From NCBI GenBank assembly GCA_965267425.1, contig OZ253959.1, positions 1,426,001 to 1,490,000 of the forward strand: a stretch of 64,000 bases of DNA, written 5' to 3'. The stretch is from G965267425 sp965267425. GTDB taxonomy: Bacteria; Bacteroidota; Bacteroidia; Flavobacteriales_E; Vicingaceae. Under the pieces are notes generated by a model. That model did no database searches, was not told the DNA's origin, and saw nothing but the letters and a program-made list of their open reading frames with translations. Positions within the stretch are counted from its first letter, which is position 1; each line of letters opens with the position of its first letter. Positions 52,264 through 58,623 of the stretch are shown here, piece by piece. The position numbers were made by a program, and so were the translations under genes.

Positions 52264-53283
52264 ATGATAGACATGAAAAAATTTACACTCATATTCGTTT
52301 CCTTGTTTTTTGCCTTCGAATCATTTGGGCAGACGGCTAGGGTTCAGGTAATACACAATTCAGCTGATGCAGCTGCAGCCACAGTAGATATCTACTTAGA
52401 TACAGCCAAGTTAATAGATGACTTTGAGTTCAGAACGGCCTCAAGTTTTATCGATGCACCTGCAGGAACTCCTATATTAATTGGTATTGCGGGTTCAAAT
52501 AGCTCAAGCCAAATGGATACCATAGTTTCCTTTGAGGTTACATTAACCGCCAATGAAACATATGTGGTAGTGGCCGATGGAATAGTTTCTCCTTCTGGTT
52601 ATTCGCCATCACCAGCTTTTAACCTGGAAATCTATGCCATGGGAAGAGAAATGGCTAGCACTTCTGGAAATACGGATGTGCTTGTACATCACGGATCAAC
52701 GGATGCGCCTACTGTAGATGTAGTGGAAGTAGGAGCTGGTGCTGGCACAATTGTAGATGACTTAAGTTATGCCGCGTTTGATGGATATTTGGAATTGGGA
52801 ACAGCGGATTACGTTTTGGAAATTCGTGATGAAACAGGAACAAATACCGTAGAATCTTTTGATGCTCCCTTGAGTACTTTAGGCCTAGAGGACTCTGCAT
52901 TAGTTGTTGTAGCCAGTGGGTTTCTGGATCCAAGTATGAACAGCATGGGACCTGGTTTTGGACTGTATGTAGCACTTCCTTCCGGTGGAAATTTGATTGC
53001 ATTGCCGGTAACAACACCAACAGGTGTAGCCCAAACATTGGAACAAACCAGCTGGAGCGTTTTCCCAAATCCAGCAAATGACATACTTACATTGAACCTA
53101 GAGGAGAATACAAATCATTTGGTGCAAATCTTCAATGCGCAAGGACAATTGGTATATGAAGACAGAATCAATGATTATGTGAATACAATTGATGTGAGTG
53201 CATTTAATTCAGGACTCTACCATGTGAGACTTCAAGATTTTGAATTGAAATCCGGAATAAAGACAATTGCAGTTAGTAGGTAG
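52264..53283 (+). CDS. DUF4397-domain T9SS type A cargo, 339 aa
   Basis: The ATG at 52264 or the one at 52273 (MKKFTLIFVSLFFAFESFGQ) could start it; the second gives the cleaner signal peptide. Residues 25-150 read ARVQVIHNSADAAAATVDIY, DDFEFRTASSFIDAPAGTP and ETYVVVADGI, which define a DUF4397 beta-sandwich. A second, shorter copy follows (TDVLVHHGSTDAPTVDVVEV, DYVLEIRDETGTN). The end is a type A sorting domain (WSVFPNPANDILTLNLEENT, FNSGLYHVRLQDFE). Its role is unknown; it is often found among stress- or light-induced exported proteins. Single gene with its own consensus promoter and terminator. Confidence 0.88.
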   Translation: MIDMKKFTLIFVSLFFAFESFGQTARVQVIHNSADAAAATVDIYLDTAKLIDDFEFRTASSFIDAPAGTPILIGIAGSNSSSQMDTIVSFEVTLTANETYVVVADGIVSPSGYSPSPAFNLEIYAMGREMASTSGNTDVLVHHGSTDAPTVDVVEVGAGAGTIVDDLSYAAFDGYLELGTADYVLEIRDETGTNTVESFDAPLSTLGLEDSALVVVASGFLDPSMNSMGPGFGLYVALPSGGNLIALPVTTPTGVAQTLEQTSWSVFPNPANDILTLNLEENTNHLVQIFNAQGQLVYEDRINDYVNTIDVSAFNSGLYHVRLQDFELKSGIKTIAVSR

Positions 53284-53308
53284 TTTATAGTGTGATTAGT
53301 AGTTAAGA

Positions 53309-53336
53309 AAACCCGTCTTATGGCGGGTTTTTTTAG
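53309..53336 (+). terminator. intrinsic terminator after the DUF4397 gene
   Basis: AAACCCG (53309-53315) pairs with CGGGTTT (53324-53330) around an 8-nt loop, then TTTT. It ends just outside the left inverted repeat of the IS1595-type element. Confidence 0.9.
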
Positions 53337-53341
53337 GTATC

Positions 53342-53361
53342 TATACCCATTTACACGTAGA
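53342..53361 (+). repeat. left terminal inverted repeat (20 bp)
   Basis: TATACCCATTTACACGTAGA, exactly complementary to 56985-57004. The match stops on both sides, so it is a discrete 20-bp unit. Confidence 0.85.
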
Positions 53362-53401
53362 TTAATCAACAAAGATTCTCAAAGGGTAAGGGGCCGAAAA
53401 A

Positions 53402-53548
53402 TCATTTCTTCTTCTTACCCTTTTTATTTGCGTCCTTCATGGCTGCTTTCATAATGTCACCAAAGGAGCCTTTGATATTCTTTTCACTCGATTTTCGGTT
53501 TGTTTTGGCGTTTCGATCAGGTGATTCATGAGATTTTTGTTGTGACAT
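53402..53548 (-). CDS. small basic protein, 48 aa
   Basis: Frame MSQQKSHESPDRNAKTNRKS followed by SEKNIKGSFGDIMKAAMKDA and a KKGKKKK end. It is highly charged, disordered at first, with one short amphipathic helix (FGDIMKAAMKD). Too short for usual gene calling, but such small Lys-rich proteins recur in Bacteroidota. It lies within the inverted repeats, 40 bp from the left one. Function unknown; nucleic-acid binding is possible from charge alone. Confidence 0.5.
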   Translation of the reverse strand: MSQQKSHESPDRNAKTNRKSSEKNIKGSFGDIMKAAMKDANKKGKKKK

Positions 53549-53658
53549 GATTAAATATTAGCTATCGTGTTGAAAAAATATTTACTCCCCATTGCCCGTC
53601 ATAACAGGGTTTTATGAGCTAATCCCAAAAAAGAAGCGAATTTAACTAAGCATATCGC

Positions 53659-53686
53659 TTTTCAATCTATTAAATCCGTATCTTTG
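53659..53686 (+). promoter_or_regulatory. promoter of the leader RNA and coiled-coil gene
   Basis: -7 TATCTTTG at 53679-53686 is identical to that of the DUF4397 promoter. A weak -33 (CTTTTC, 53658-53663) lies 17-19 nt upstream. The start point would fall near 53693, at the 5' end of the structured leader. Confidence 0.6.
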
Positions 53687-53692
53687 AGTCAA

Positions 53693-53835
53693 ACAAGAAA
53701 GCGAACACCTTGGACTTGGACATCTCAGACGCTCGCTTAATGTTTTAGAAAGTTCAGTAAGATAGTTTAAACGTGAAAACAGCCTCTGATAAAGTGCCGA
53801 TAGCAGCTCAAACCTGCTTCTTTACTGGCTTTCTT
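53693..53835 (+). ncRNA. structured leader RNA upstream of the coiled-coil gene
   Basis: The predicted 5' end AAGAAAGC (53695-53702) pairs perfectly with GCTTTCTT (53828-53835), closing a domain of 140 nt. Inside, AGCC/GGCT (53781-53784/53827-53830, overlapping the closing stem), AAAG/CTTT (53791-53794/53820-53823) and AGCAG/CTGCT (53802-53806/53814-53818) nest into one long hairpin with large asymmetric internal loops. An alternative 5' hairpin, AAGCGA/TCGCTT (53699-53704/53733-53738), competes with the closing stem. It could be a regulatory leader or a stand-alone RNA. No known family recognised. Confidence 0.5.
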
Positions 53836-53861
53836 ATTACAAAGATACAAAATATATCGAC

Positions 53862-54641
53862 ATGAATGAATTAGATCAATACTTAAAAAATACGATTGAT
53901 AATAAGAAATCGGTGATTGAGGAAATTGAAAAAGCCAGAAAAGAAGTTGAGCGATTGCAAGGGTTGATTCATAGAAAGAGGGAGTTGATTGTAGCCTTTG
54001 ACAAAATAATTAATGAATTTACCGACGCGCAACAGGAATCAATACAAAATCAAAAAAACAACGAGCATTATGATCATAATGGTTCATGGACCTATAAATG
54101 GGTCTTTGGACTTAGTGAGCGGGGTTTATTGAGTACTACCAGGGAGGTGGGTAAAATTCTGTTAATGCACGGAGAAGATGGAACCCTTAACGAAATTGTA
54201 AATGAACTATCCATTAGGACAGGATATTTACAACAAAGAAATAAAATTGTTAAAGTCAAATTTAAAGAGGGAAAAAAAGCTTTATGGGCGTTACCTGAAT
54301 GGTTCGATGCCAAACGAATAAAGAGAAAATATTTGCCTTTATATCAAACAGATAATAAGGAGGGTATTGAAGGTGTTGAAAAGTGGTATCCTGACGATTT
54401 TTCCATAACAGAGGAAGTCATGAAAATTTTAAAGAATGCTGATGAAGAAGTTCCTGTTGGCTTTGTAATTAGGAAATTAATTAATTCTTACGATTTTGTT
54501 GAAATGCAAGCTAAAAAGGATCGCGAAGTAGTTAGGAAGGCAGTTAGTGGGGTTTTGGCAAGAATGAAAACAGGGGAAACTAAATATGGATCTTTTATGA
54601 AATTTGTTAGAAACAATGCGTTGTATTACTCATTAAAATAG
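53862..54641 (+). CDS. coiled-coil plus winged-helix-like protein, 259 aa (transposon passenger)
   Basis: Residues 10-60 form a coiled coil (NKKSVIEEIEKARKEVERLQ, IHRKRELIVAFDKIINEF). Residues about 85-150 look like a winged helix (TREVGKILLMHGEDGTLNEI, VNELSIRTGYL, VKVKFKEGKKALWALPEW), and a second similar unit follows (ITEEVMKILKNADEEVPVGF, VRKAVSGVLARMKTG, YGSFMKFVRNNALYYSL). Both halves end in a strand with aromatic residues, as wings do. So it is probably a dimeric DNA-binding protein with tandem winged helices. No signal peptide. It lies between the leader RNA and another structured region, inside the transposon; no close family known to me. Confidence 0.7.
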   Translation: MNELDQYLKNTIDNKKSVIEEIEKARKEVERLQGLIHRKRELIVAFDKIINEFTDAQQESIQNQKNNEHYDHNGSWTYKWVFGLSERGLLSTTREVGKILLMHGEDGTLNEIVNELSIRTGYLQQRNKIVKVKFKEGKKALWALPEWFDAKRIKRKYLPLYQTDNKEGIEGVEKWYPDDFSITEEVMKILKNADEEVPVGFVIRKLINSYDFVEMQAKKDREVVRKAVSGVLARMKTGETKYGSFMKFVRNNALYYSLK

Positions 54642-54651
54642 GAAAGATATA

Positions 54652-54845
54652 CGACTGGGGTCGAAGTCGCTCTCATTAGGCGCTAAATCAGGCCGCCACC
54701 TGAACCTAGACCGAGTTTAGCAGACTCAACCAGTTATAGTACAAAGTACGAGGCTCATATGATTGGGGTCCAAACCCATGAAGCAGGTGTCCATAGCCTG
54801 AACGCCTCGTTTAACAGGAAAGTCGGAGATTTCTCTTCGACTTTC
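54652..54845. ncRNA. structured region with two tandem, related fold units
   Basis: Unit 1: hairpin CGACT/AGTCG (54652-54656/54665-54669), GCTAAA/TTTAGC (54682-54687/54716-54721) enclosing TCAGG/CCTGA (54688-54692/54699-54703). Unit 2: ACGAGGC/GCCTCGT (54748-54754/54804-54810) enclosing TGGG/CCCA (54764-54767/54775-54778) and CAGG/CCTG (54784-54787/54797-54800). Both units share TGGGGTC(C/G)AA and CAGG...CCTGAAC in the same order. A 12-bp hairpin (54818-54829/54834-54845) closes the region. Two G-U pairs favour the + strand, as a 3' extension of the preceding mRNA. A promoter on the - strand points the other way. Confidence 0.5.
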
Positions 54846-54850
54846 TTTAT
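54818..54850 (+). terminator. probable terminator of the coiled-coil transcript
   Basis: GAAAGTCGGAGA (54818-54829) pairs with TCTTCGACTTTC (54834-54845) over 12 bp with one G-U pair and a 4-nt loop, followed by TTTAT. The T-tract is short. Confidence 0.6.
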
Positions 54851-54852
54851 GA

Positions 54853-54883
54853 CAAATATAAGCAAGATTGTTGACGATTGAAA
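54853..54883 (-). promoter_or_regulatory. promoter reading leftward into the structured region
   Basis: On the - strand -7 TATATTTG (54860-54853) is a full match; -33 TTTC (54883-54880) lies 19 nt upstream with one mismatch to TTTG. Transcription would start near 54846, at the edge of the 12-bp hairpin, with 5' sequence AAGAAAGTCG. That recalls AAGAAAGCGA at the start of the leader RNA at 53695. Confidence 0.5.
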
Positions 54884-54904
54884 CAAATATTTCGATAATC
54901 TTTG

Positions 54905-55114
54905 TCAATAACGTTTGACTTTCCATATTTTATAGGGAGAAATGACAATAGGAAATTGCTTCCTTGAATGCGTCCAGTAACTGATATTTGTACCGTCTTT
55001 TTCGTTAATGTAGTTCACAACCTTTCTGAGGCTTCCAAATGCTGCAAGCACTTCACCCTCCTTTGTTAGCACAATAGTTTGACGATTTTCTTTAGCATTT
55101 TCATATTTCACCAT
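54905..55114 (-). CDS. small hypothetical protein, 69 aa (transposon passenger)
   Basis: MVKYENAKENRQTIVLTKEG then EVLAAFGSLRKVVNYINEKD and SYWTHSRKQFPIVISPYKIW. The VLTKEGEVLAAFGSLRKVV stretch suggests a beta hairpin plus helix, and W-T-H-x-R-K is a possible DNA contact, as in small recombination or phage-like DNA-binding proteins. A -7 TATATTTG (55126-55119) lies directly before the ATG, implying a nearly leaderless transcript. Transcribed divergently from the transposase, whose promoter is shared in the 80-bp gap. Confidence 0.55.
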   Translation of the reverse strand: MVKYENAKENRQTIVLTKEGEVLAAFGSLRKVVNYINEKDGTNISYWTHSRKQFPIVISPYKIWKVKRY

Positions 55115-55143
55115 AGTTCAAATATACAAAATAATTCAAAATC

Positions 55144-55175
55144 TTTGTATTATACAAAAATATTCAATATATTTG
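55144..55175 (+). promoter_or_regulatory. promoter of the IS1595-type transposase
   Basis: -33 TTTG (55144-55147) and -7 TATATTTG (55168-55175) are 20 nt apart. The predicted start is about 55182 and the ATG at 55194 follows, which decides the start over the TTG at 55173 that lies inside the -7 box. Confidence 0.75.
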
Positions 55176-55193
55176 TATGACAATATCAAAGAC

Positions 55194-56153
55194 ATGGATT
55201 TCAATTTCAAAAACATTACACAGTTCAACGAGTACTTTAAAGACGAGAAAACGTGCTACGAATACCTAGAACAACATAGATGGGGTAAGGATATATATTG
55301 CCCCCATTGTGGTAGCACTAAGAAACCATACAACGTAAAGCCACGAGGTAAGTTTAAAGACATCCCTTCTTACAGGTGTTCTGAAAAAGAATGCGGCCTA
55401 CCCTTTACTGTTAGAACGGGCAGTATCTTTCAAGGTAGTAAGGTTGAATTGAAAAAATGGTTCCAGGCTGCTTATGAATTATCAATTAGTAAGAAAGGTA
55501 TTAGTTCCGTTGAGTTGGGCGAGCGTATAGGCGTTTCGCAGAAAACAGCATGGTTTATCAATCACCGTTTGAGAGAAATGCTAAAAAATACGGCTCCTGA
55601 ATTGTTGGGCGGTATGGTAGAAGCAGACGAGAGTTATTTTGGCGGTCGTGAAAGCAACAAGCACAAGCATAAAAGAGTGACCAAGACAAAAGGTCGTGGA
55701 ATGGCATCTAAGAAACCAGTTTTCGGTTTGTTGGAACGTGGTGGAAATGTTGAGGCCGTTGTTGTTCCAAATACGAAAGGCGACACTCTTGTTCCAATTA
55801 TAAGAGATAGGGTTAAATCGGATGCTTTGGTTGTAACGGATGAATTTGCAGCATACAATAGATTGAATGAAACTCATAGACATGAAATCGTAAGGCATTC
55901 AGCAGGTCAATACAAAAATGGTATTGCACACACCAATTCATTAGAAGGCTTTTGGTCTTTATTGAAAAGGGGAGTTGTTGGAACCTTTCATTTAGTTTCT
56001 CCACAACATTTGCAAAAGTATTGTGACGAATTTGCTTATCGTTATAACAACAGAAATGAAAAAGTGGACGATAGGTTTAACGATACTTTAAAACGATTCC
56101 ATACTGCACGACTTACGTATGATCAACTCACAAAAAGAAAGAACGCAATTTAG
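55194..56153 (+). CDS. IS1595/ISXO2-family transposase, 319 aa
   Basis: N-terminal zinc ribbon of the Zn_Tnp_IS1595 type: CPHCGS and CSEKECG (about residues 37-70). Then a helix-turn-helix (GISSVELGERIGVSQKTAWF) and the ISXO2-like DDE domain. Its acidic residues are in MVEADESYFGGRE (first D), DALVVTDEFAAY (second D) and HTNSLEGFWSLLKRG (the E/N motif of the family). The C-terminus YCDEFAYRYNNRN is also conserved. The frame is intact. It should cut at the 20-bp inverted repeats that bound the unit. It is followed by a bidirectional terminator. Confidence 0.95.
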   Translation: MDFNFKNITQFNEYFKDEKTCYEYLEQHRWGKDIYCPHCGSTKKPYNVKPRGKFKDIPSYRCSEKECGLPFTVRTGSIFQGSKVELKKWFQAAYELSISKKGISSVELGERIGVSQKTAWFINHRLREMLKNTAPELLGGMVEADESYFGGRESNKHKHKRVTKTKGRGMASKKPVFGLLERGGNVEAVVVPNTKGDTLVPIIRDRVKSDALVVTDEFAAYNRLNETHRHEIVRHSAGQYKNGIAHTNSLEGFWSLLKRGVVGTFHLVSPQHLQKYCDEFAYRYNNRNEKVDDRFNDTLKRFHTARLTYDQLTKRKNAI

Positions 56154-56168
56154 TCGGTTGCGTTCTTT
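56138..56168. terminator. bidirectional terminator between transposase and HicB-like cassette
   Basis: AAAGAACGCAA (56138-56148) pairs perfectly over 11 bp with TTGCGTTCTTT (56158-56168), loop of 9 nt. The stem covers both stop codons of the convergent genes. Confidence 0.85.
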
Positions 56169-56575
56169 ACAATTTCCTTAATCCTATTAATGTACTCATC
56201 AAAAAATTGAATCCAGTGTTCCGATCCTAGTCCGTCAGAAGAATATTCAGATTCGATTAAATCGTAAAAGTCCTCTATTGGAATTAAGCCCCGAACTTTA
56301 TCATAAGCTTCTGCTAATTCATAGATACTAATCAATTCCCCATAACTCAACAATATCACTCGACTAAAATCAGAAGTCCAATACAATTCAAAATTATCCC
56401 CAGCTGTTGATCGATCTCTTAAATTCGTTAAAATAGAATAGCTTTCTTTATCAATGGCAAACATTTCTGCTGCTCTGACTACATTAGGGCCAATAACGAC
56501 CGTTAAGAAATTATCAAAGGTTCCATTTGCAAGGTGCTTATCAAGAAGCAGCTTTAATGATTCTTTTTTTATCAT
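56150..56575 (-). CDS. hypothetical cytoplasmic protein, 141 aa (second gene of cassette)
   Basis: No signal peptide; helical and acidic (IKKESLKLLLDKHLANGTFD, NVVRAAEMFAIDKESYSILT, ILLSYGELISIYELAEAYDK). I do not recognise it. It starts directly after the stop of the HicB-like gene with no gap, so the two are translated together. Its size and pairing fit a toxin-antitoxin or immunity-like cassette, though it is not HicA-like. It converges on the transposase; the two frames overlap by 4 nt at their ends. Confidence 0.65.
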   Translation of the reverse strand: MIKKESLKLLLDKHLANGTFDNFLTVVIGPNVVRAAEMFAIDKESYSILTNLRDRSTAGDNFELYWTSDFSRVILLSYGELISIYELAEAYDKVRGLIPIEDFYDLIESEYSSDGLGSEHWIQFFDEYINRIKEIVKNATD

Positions 56576-56863
56576 TTACGATACAGATTCGTATTCATAC
56601 TCGTAATCTTTAAAAAGATCACCAACATTTTGACTCTTTTCCTCAGAATAAAAAGCTCTTTTAAACGCCAATAGACTTTTCATTGTGCAATAAAGATTAA
56701 CCGCTTTTTCAAAAAGTTTTTTTGCTTCAGCTTCAGTTTTTGCAGTCACAACTGGGCCATCTTCCGCAACCAGTGAGACAGTATAGCTCTTATCTCCTGA
56801 CGAATCCAAGTTTTCCTGAACTTTTCCCCGAAAAGTCATAGTAGAAACCTCTAAATTTTTCAT
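56576..56863 (-). CDS. HicB-like small protein, 95 aa (first gene of cassette)
   Basis: The ATG at 56863 is chosen because an ideal Shine-Dalgarno stands 6 nt before it; the longer frame from 56899 would run through that site. The core FRGKVQENLDSSGDKSYTVS, LVAEDGPVVTAKTEAEAKKL, FEKAVNLY has the HicB outline: Y-V--(E)-GP-x-T-EA---A. HicB proteins are antitoxins with a partial RNase H fold. The C-terminal part does not show the usual ribbon-helix-helix. So either a degenerate HicB or a different small alpha/beta protein; it is paired with the unknown 141-aa protein. Confidence 0.6.
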   Translation of the reverse strand: MKNLEVSTMTFRGKVQENLDSSGDKSYTVSLVAEDGPVVTAKTEAEAKKLFEKAVNLYCTMKSLLAFKRAFYSEEKSQNVGDLFKDYEYEYESVS

Positions 56864-56869
56864 TGCTTT

Positions 56870-56877
56870 CCTCCTTT
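56870..56877 (-). promoter_or_regulatory. strong Shine-Dalgarno site
   Basis: AAAGGAGG on the - strand, 6 nt before the ATG at 56863. Bacteroidota genes rarely use such sites; other genes in this window have none of this strength. It suggests that the cassette comes from a different genomic background. Confidence 0.8.
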
Positions 56878-56984
56878 GTATTATGCTATGTGTTATCACA
56901 GCACAATTTTTATACCATTAAAATTAATTATTTTTTATAAACCTAGCTTATATCTATAACGACTGCTAAGATATTTTCTTTTAT

Positions 56985-57004
56985 TCTACGTGTAAATGGG
57001 TATA
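56985..57004 (-). repeat. right terminal inverted repeat (20 bp)
   Basis: Reverse complement of 53342-53361, no mismatch. It contains the first ATG of the open frame of the GNAT gene, so that codon cannot be the native start. Confidence 0.85.
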
Positions 57005-57097
57005 AGTCCCTTTTTTTATTGGTTTCTTTCGCAACACAATACAAGAAAGTGCAAGAGTGTATTATTTAAAATATCTTTAACTACAATTGTCGGTTTC

Positions 57098-57568
57098 TTG
57101 AATTCCAGCATACAAATACGTCGTTTACATCCCAATGAGCATCGTCTTATTTTGCAAATAGCACATTGGTATTATGATGAATGGGAAACGCCCGTGGATA
57201 AAACGGTGAATAGATTATCTTATCCACACAATGATGGTGTTCTTGTTCAATTGGTGTTAACCGATAAAGAAAAGCTTATAGCCACTGGAGGCATAGCATG
57301 GGATGTCAATATAGTCCAGGTTTTCCCTCAATTTAAAAAATATGGCCCTTGGCTTTCTTTGTTATTAACACATATGGAATACCGAAATCGTGGATTTGGA
57401 GAACAACTCTTATTAGAGATAGAAAAACAGGCGAAAGCATTGAATTTTGACACCTTGTATTTATCTACCTTCACTGCTGAAGGTCTTTACCGAAAATGTG
57501 GCTGGGAGAAATTGGAAGAAGTGACCTACAAGAATCACAAAGCTGTCATCATGAAAAAATATCTCTAA
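57098..57568 (+). CDS. GNAT-family N-acetyltransferase, 156 aa
   Basis: The open frame begins at 56996 inside the right inverted repeat, but the domain starts at IQIRRLHPNEHRLILQIAHW. The TTG at 57098 (MNSSIQIRRL) gives the normal GNAT length. Seen: GGIAWDVNI strand, LLLTHMEYRNRGFGEQLLLEIEKQAK with the acetyl-CoA loop R-N-R-G-F-G, and LYLSTFTAEGLYRKCGWEKL. These enzymes transfer acetyl from acetyl-CoA to an amine; substrate unknown. Insertion of the transposon has removed or displaced the original upstream region, so expression may have changed. Confidence 0.8.
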   Translation: MNSSIQIRRLHPNEHRLILQIAHWYYDEWETPVDKTVNRLSYPHNDGVLVQLVLTDKEKLIATGGIAWDVNIVQVFPQFKKYGPWLSLLLTHMEYRNRGFGEQLLLEIEKQAKALNFDTLYLSTFTAEGLYRKCGWEKLEEVTYKNHKAVIMKKYL

Positions 57569-57577
57569 TAGAGAAGA

Positions 57578-58516
57578 TTACAACAGCACTTCTGATTCAA
57601 CTCGTTTTTTGGTCTTTAATTCAAAATCCAATTTGACTCGAAGAATCTCGTAAACGTTTTCACGAATAATGTCAGCCATCATGCTGGTTGGAAGATCGTT
57701 CACATCTGTTCCAAAGGGATGTTCAATTTCTTCTGATATGATTTCTACACCAAACATGGCAAAAGCCATTACGAAAACTGCAGGAATGGTAAGCCATGAA
57801 AATTCATGTATCAATCCAAACGGCAACATGAAAATGTACATGACCGTAAAAATCTTGATAAAAGTACTATGGCTGAAGGGGATAGGTGTTCTGTGAATAC
57901 GCTCACAGGTGGTCATCATTCCAATGATGCTGCTTAACAAATCTTTCAATTGTGTTTTATCTCTATCGGTGATGATTTCATTTTTGGCCATGGCGTGAAT
58001 TTCCCGACTCATTAAAGAAATGATGGTGTCAGGAATATGTTCCGATTTTTCAATGGTCTCCATGTAGGACTTATTAACGAAAATGAATTTATCTTGAATG
58101 TCTTCATCCCGCAAATGACCTTGCAATGAAATGGCAAAATTGGAAATACTTTTCACAAAGAAATTCCTTCTCTTGGTATCTTCATCGTCCAATAGCCCAT
58201 CCAAACTGATGGCTAATGTTCTTGCATCTGACAACAAGTTGTGCCAGGAAATGCTGCCTTCCCACCAACGTTCATATGCTGTGTTAATTCTAAAAACCAG
58301 GAACAATGACAGAATCACACCAATGATGGTGAAGAAGACCGTATTAATCTGAAAGTATTCCCCCCAATAATTGATGTTCATGTAGGTGATCACAGAGCTA
58401 TACAGCAATGTGATGAACATAAACAACGATAATTTTTTTAGGTTATATGCCCTCCTAAACGTCTTGAACATCGTGCCCAAGACTGAATTCCATTTTTTCG
58501 AATCGTAAACTATCAT
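57578..58516 (-). CDS. bestrophin-like (UPF0187) anion channel protein, 312 aa
   Basis: Four membrane helices (LFMFITLLYSSVITYMNINY; FFTIIGVILSLFLVFRINTA; FTVMYIFMLPFGLIHEF; LTIPAVFVMAFAMFGVEII) and the family signatures FRINTAYERWWEG, RIHRTPIPFSHSTF and the acidic EEIEHPFGTDVNDLP near residues 260-280. Bacterial bestrophins form pentameric ion channels in the inner membrane. It converges with the GNAT gene, 9 bp apart. Confidence 0.92.
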   Translation of the reverse strand: MIVYDSKKWNSVLGTMFKTFRRAYNLKKLSLFMFITLLYSSVITYMNINYWGEYFQINTVFFTIIGVILSLFLVFRINTAYERWWEGSISWHNLLSDARTLAISLDGLLDDEDTKRRNFFVKSISNFAISLQGHLRDEDIQDKFIFVNKSYMETIEKSEHIPDTIISLMSREIHAMAKNEIITDRDKTQLKDLLSSIIGMMTTCERIHRTPIPFSHSTFIKIFTVMYIFMLPFGLIHEFSWLTIPAVFVMAFAMFGVEIISEEIEHPFGTDVNDLPTSMMADIIRENVYEILRVKLDFELKTKKRVESEVLL

Positions 58517-58623
58517 ATCACTAAGAGAGCCCTAATTTATAAAAGTCAACCATATTGTTAAAAGATTGCAGATATAAATCATTCTTCTTCGAAAGGAAAT
58601 GAAAATAAATGGTCGTCTAAAAT

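Larger units (their letters stand above)
53342..57004 (+). mobile_element. 3.66-kb IS1595-type transposon with passenger genes
   Basis: The unit is bounded by a perfect 20-bp inverted repeat (53342-53361 and 56985-57004) and contains one ISXO2/IS1595-like transposase plus at least five other genes and two structured non-coding regions. Perfect repeats of this length 3.6 kb apart are not expected by chance. Flanking 8-bp direct repeats, usual for IS1595, are not seen. If the repeat is read as starting at CCC, TATA is present on both sides and could be a short target duplication. IS1595-family members are known to carry passenger genes. The borders and unity of the element are inference from this single copy. 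Confidence 0.75.

Noticed and set aside
52809..53084. Two antisense frames inside the DUF4397 gene
   Set aside because: Shadows of the coding strand; the DUF4397 and T9SS motifs leave no doubt about the frame.
54761..54780. tRNA T-arm-like sequence TGGGGTCCAAACCCA
   Set aside because: No acceptor, D or anticodon arm can be built around it; it belongs to a fold unit present twice.
54726..54926. 66-codon frame on the - strand
   Set aside because: It spans the - strand -7 box and the structured stems, and its sequence is not protein-like.
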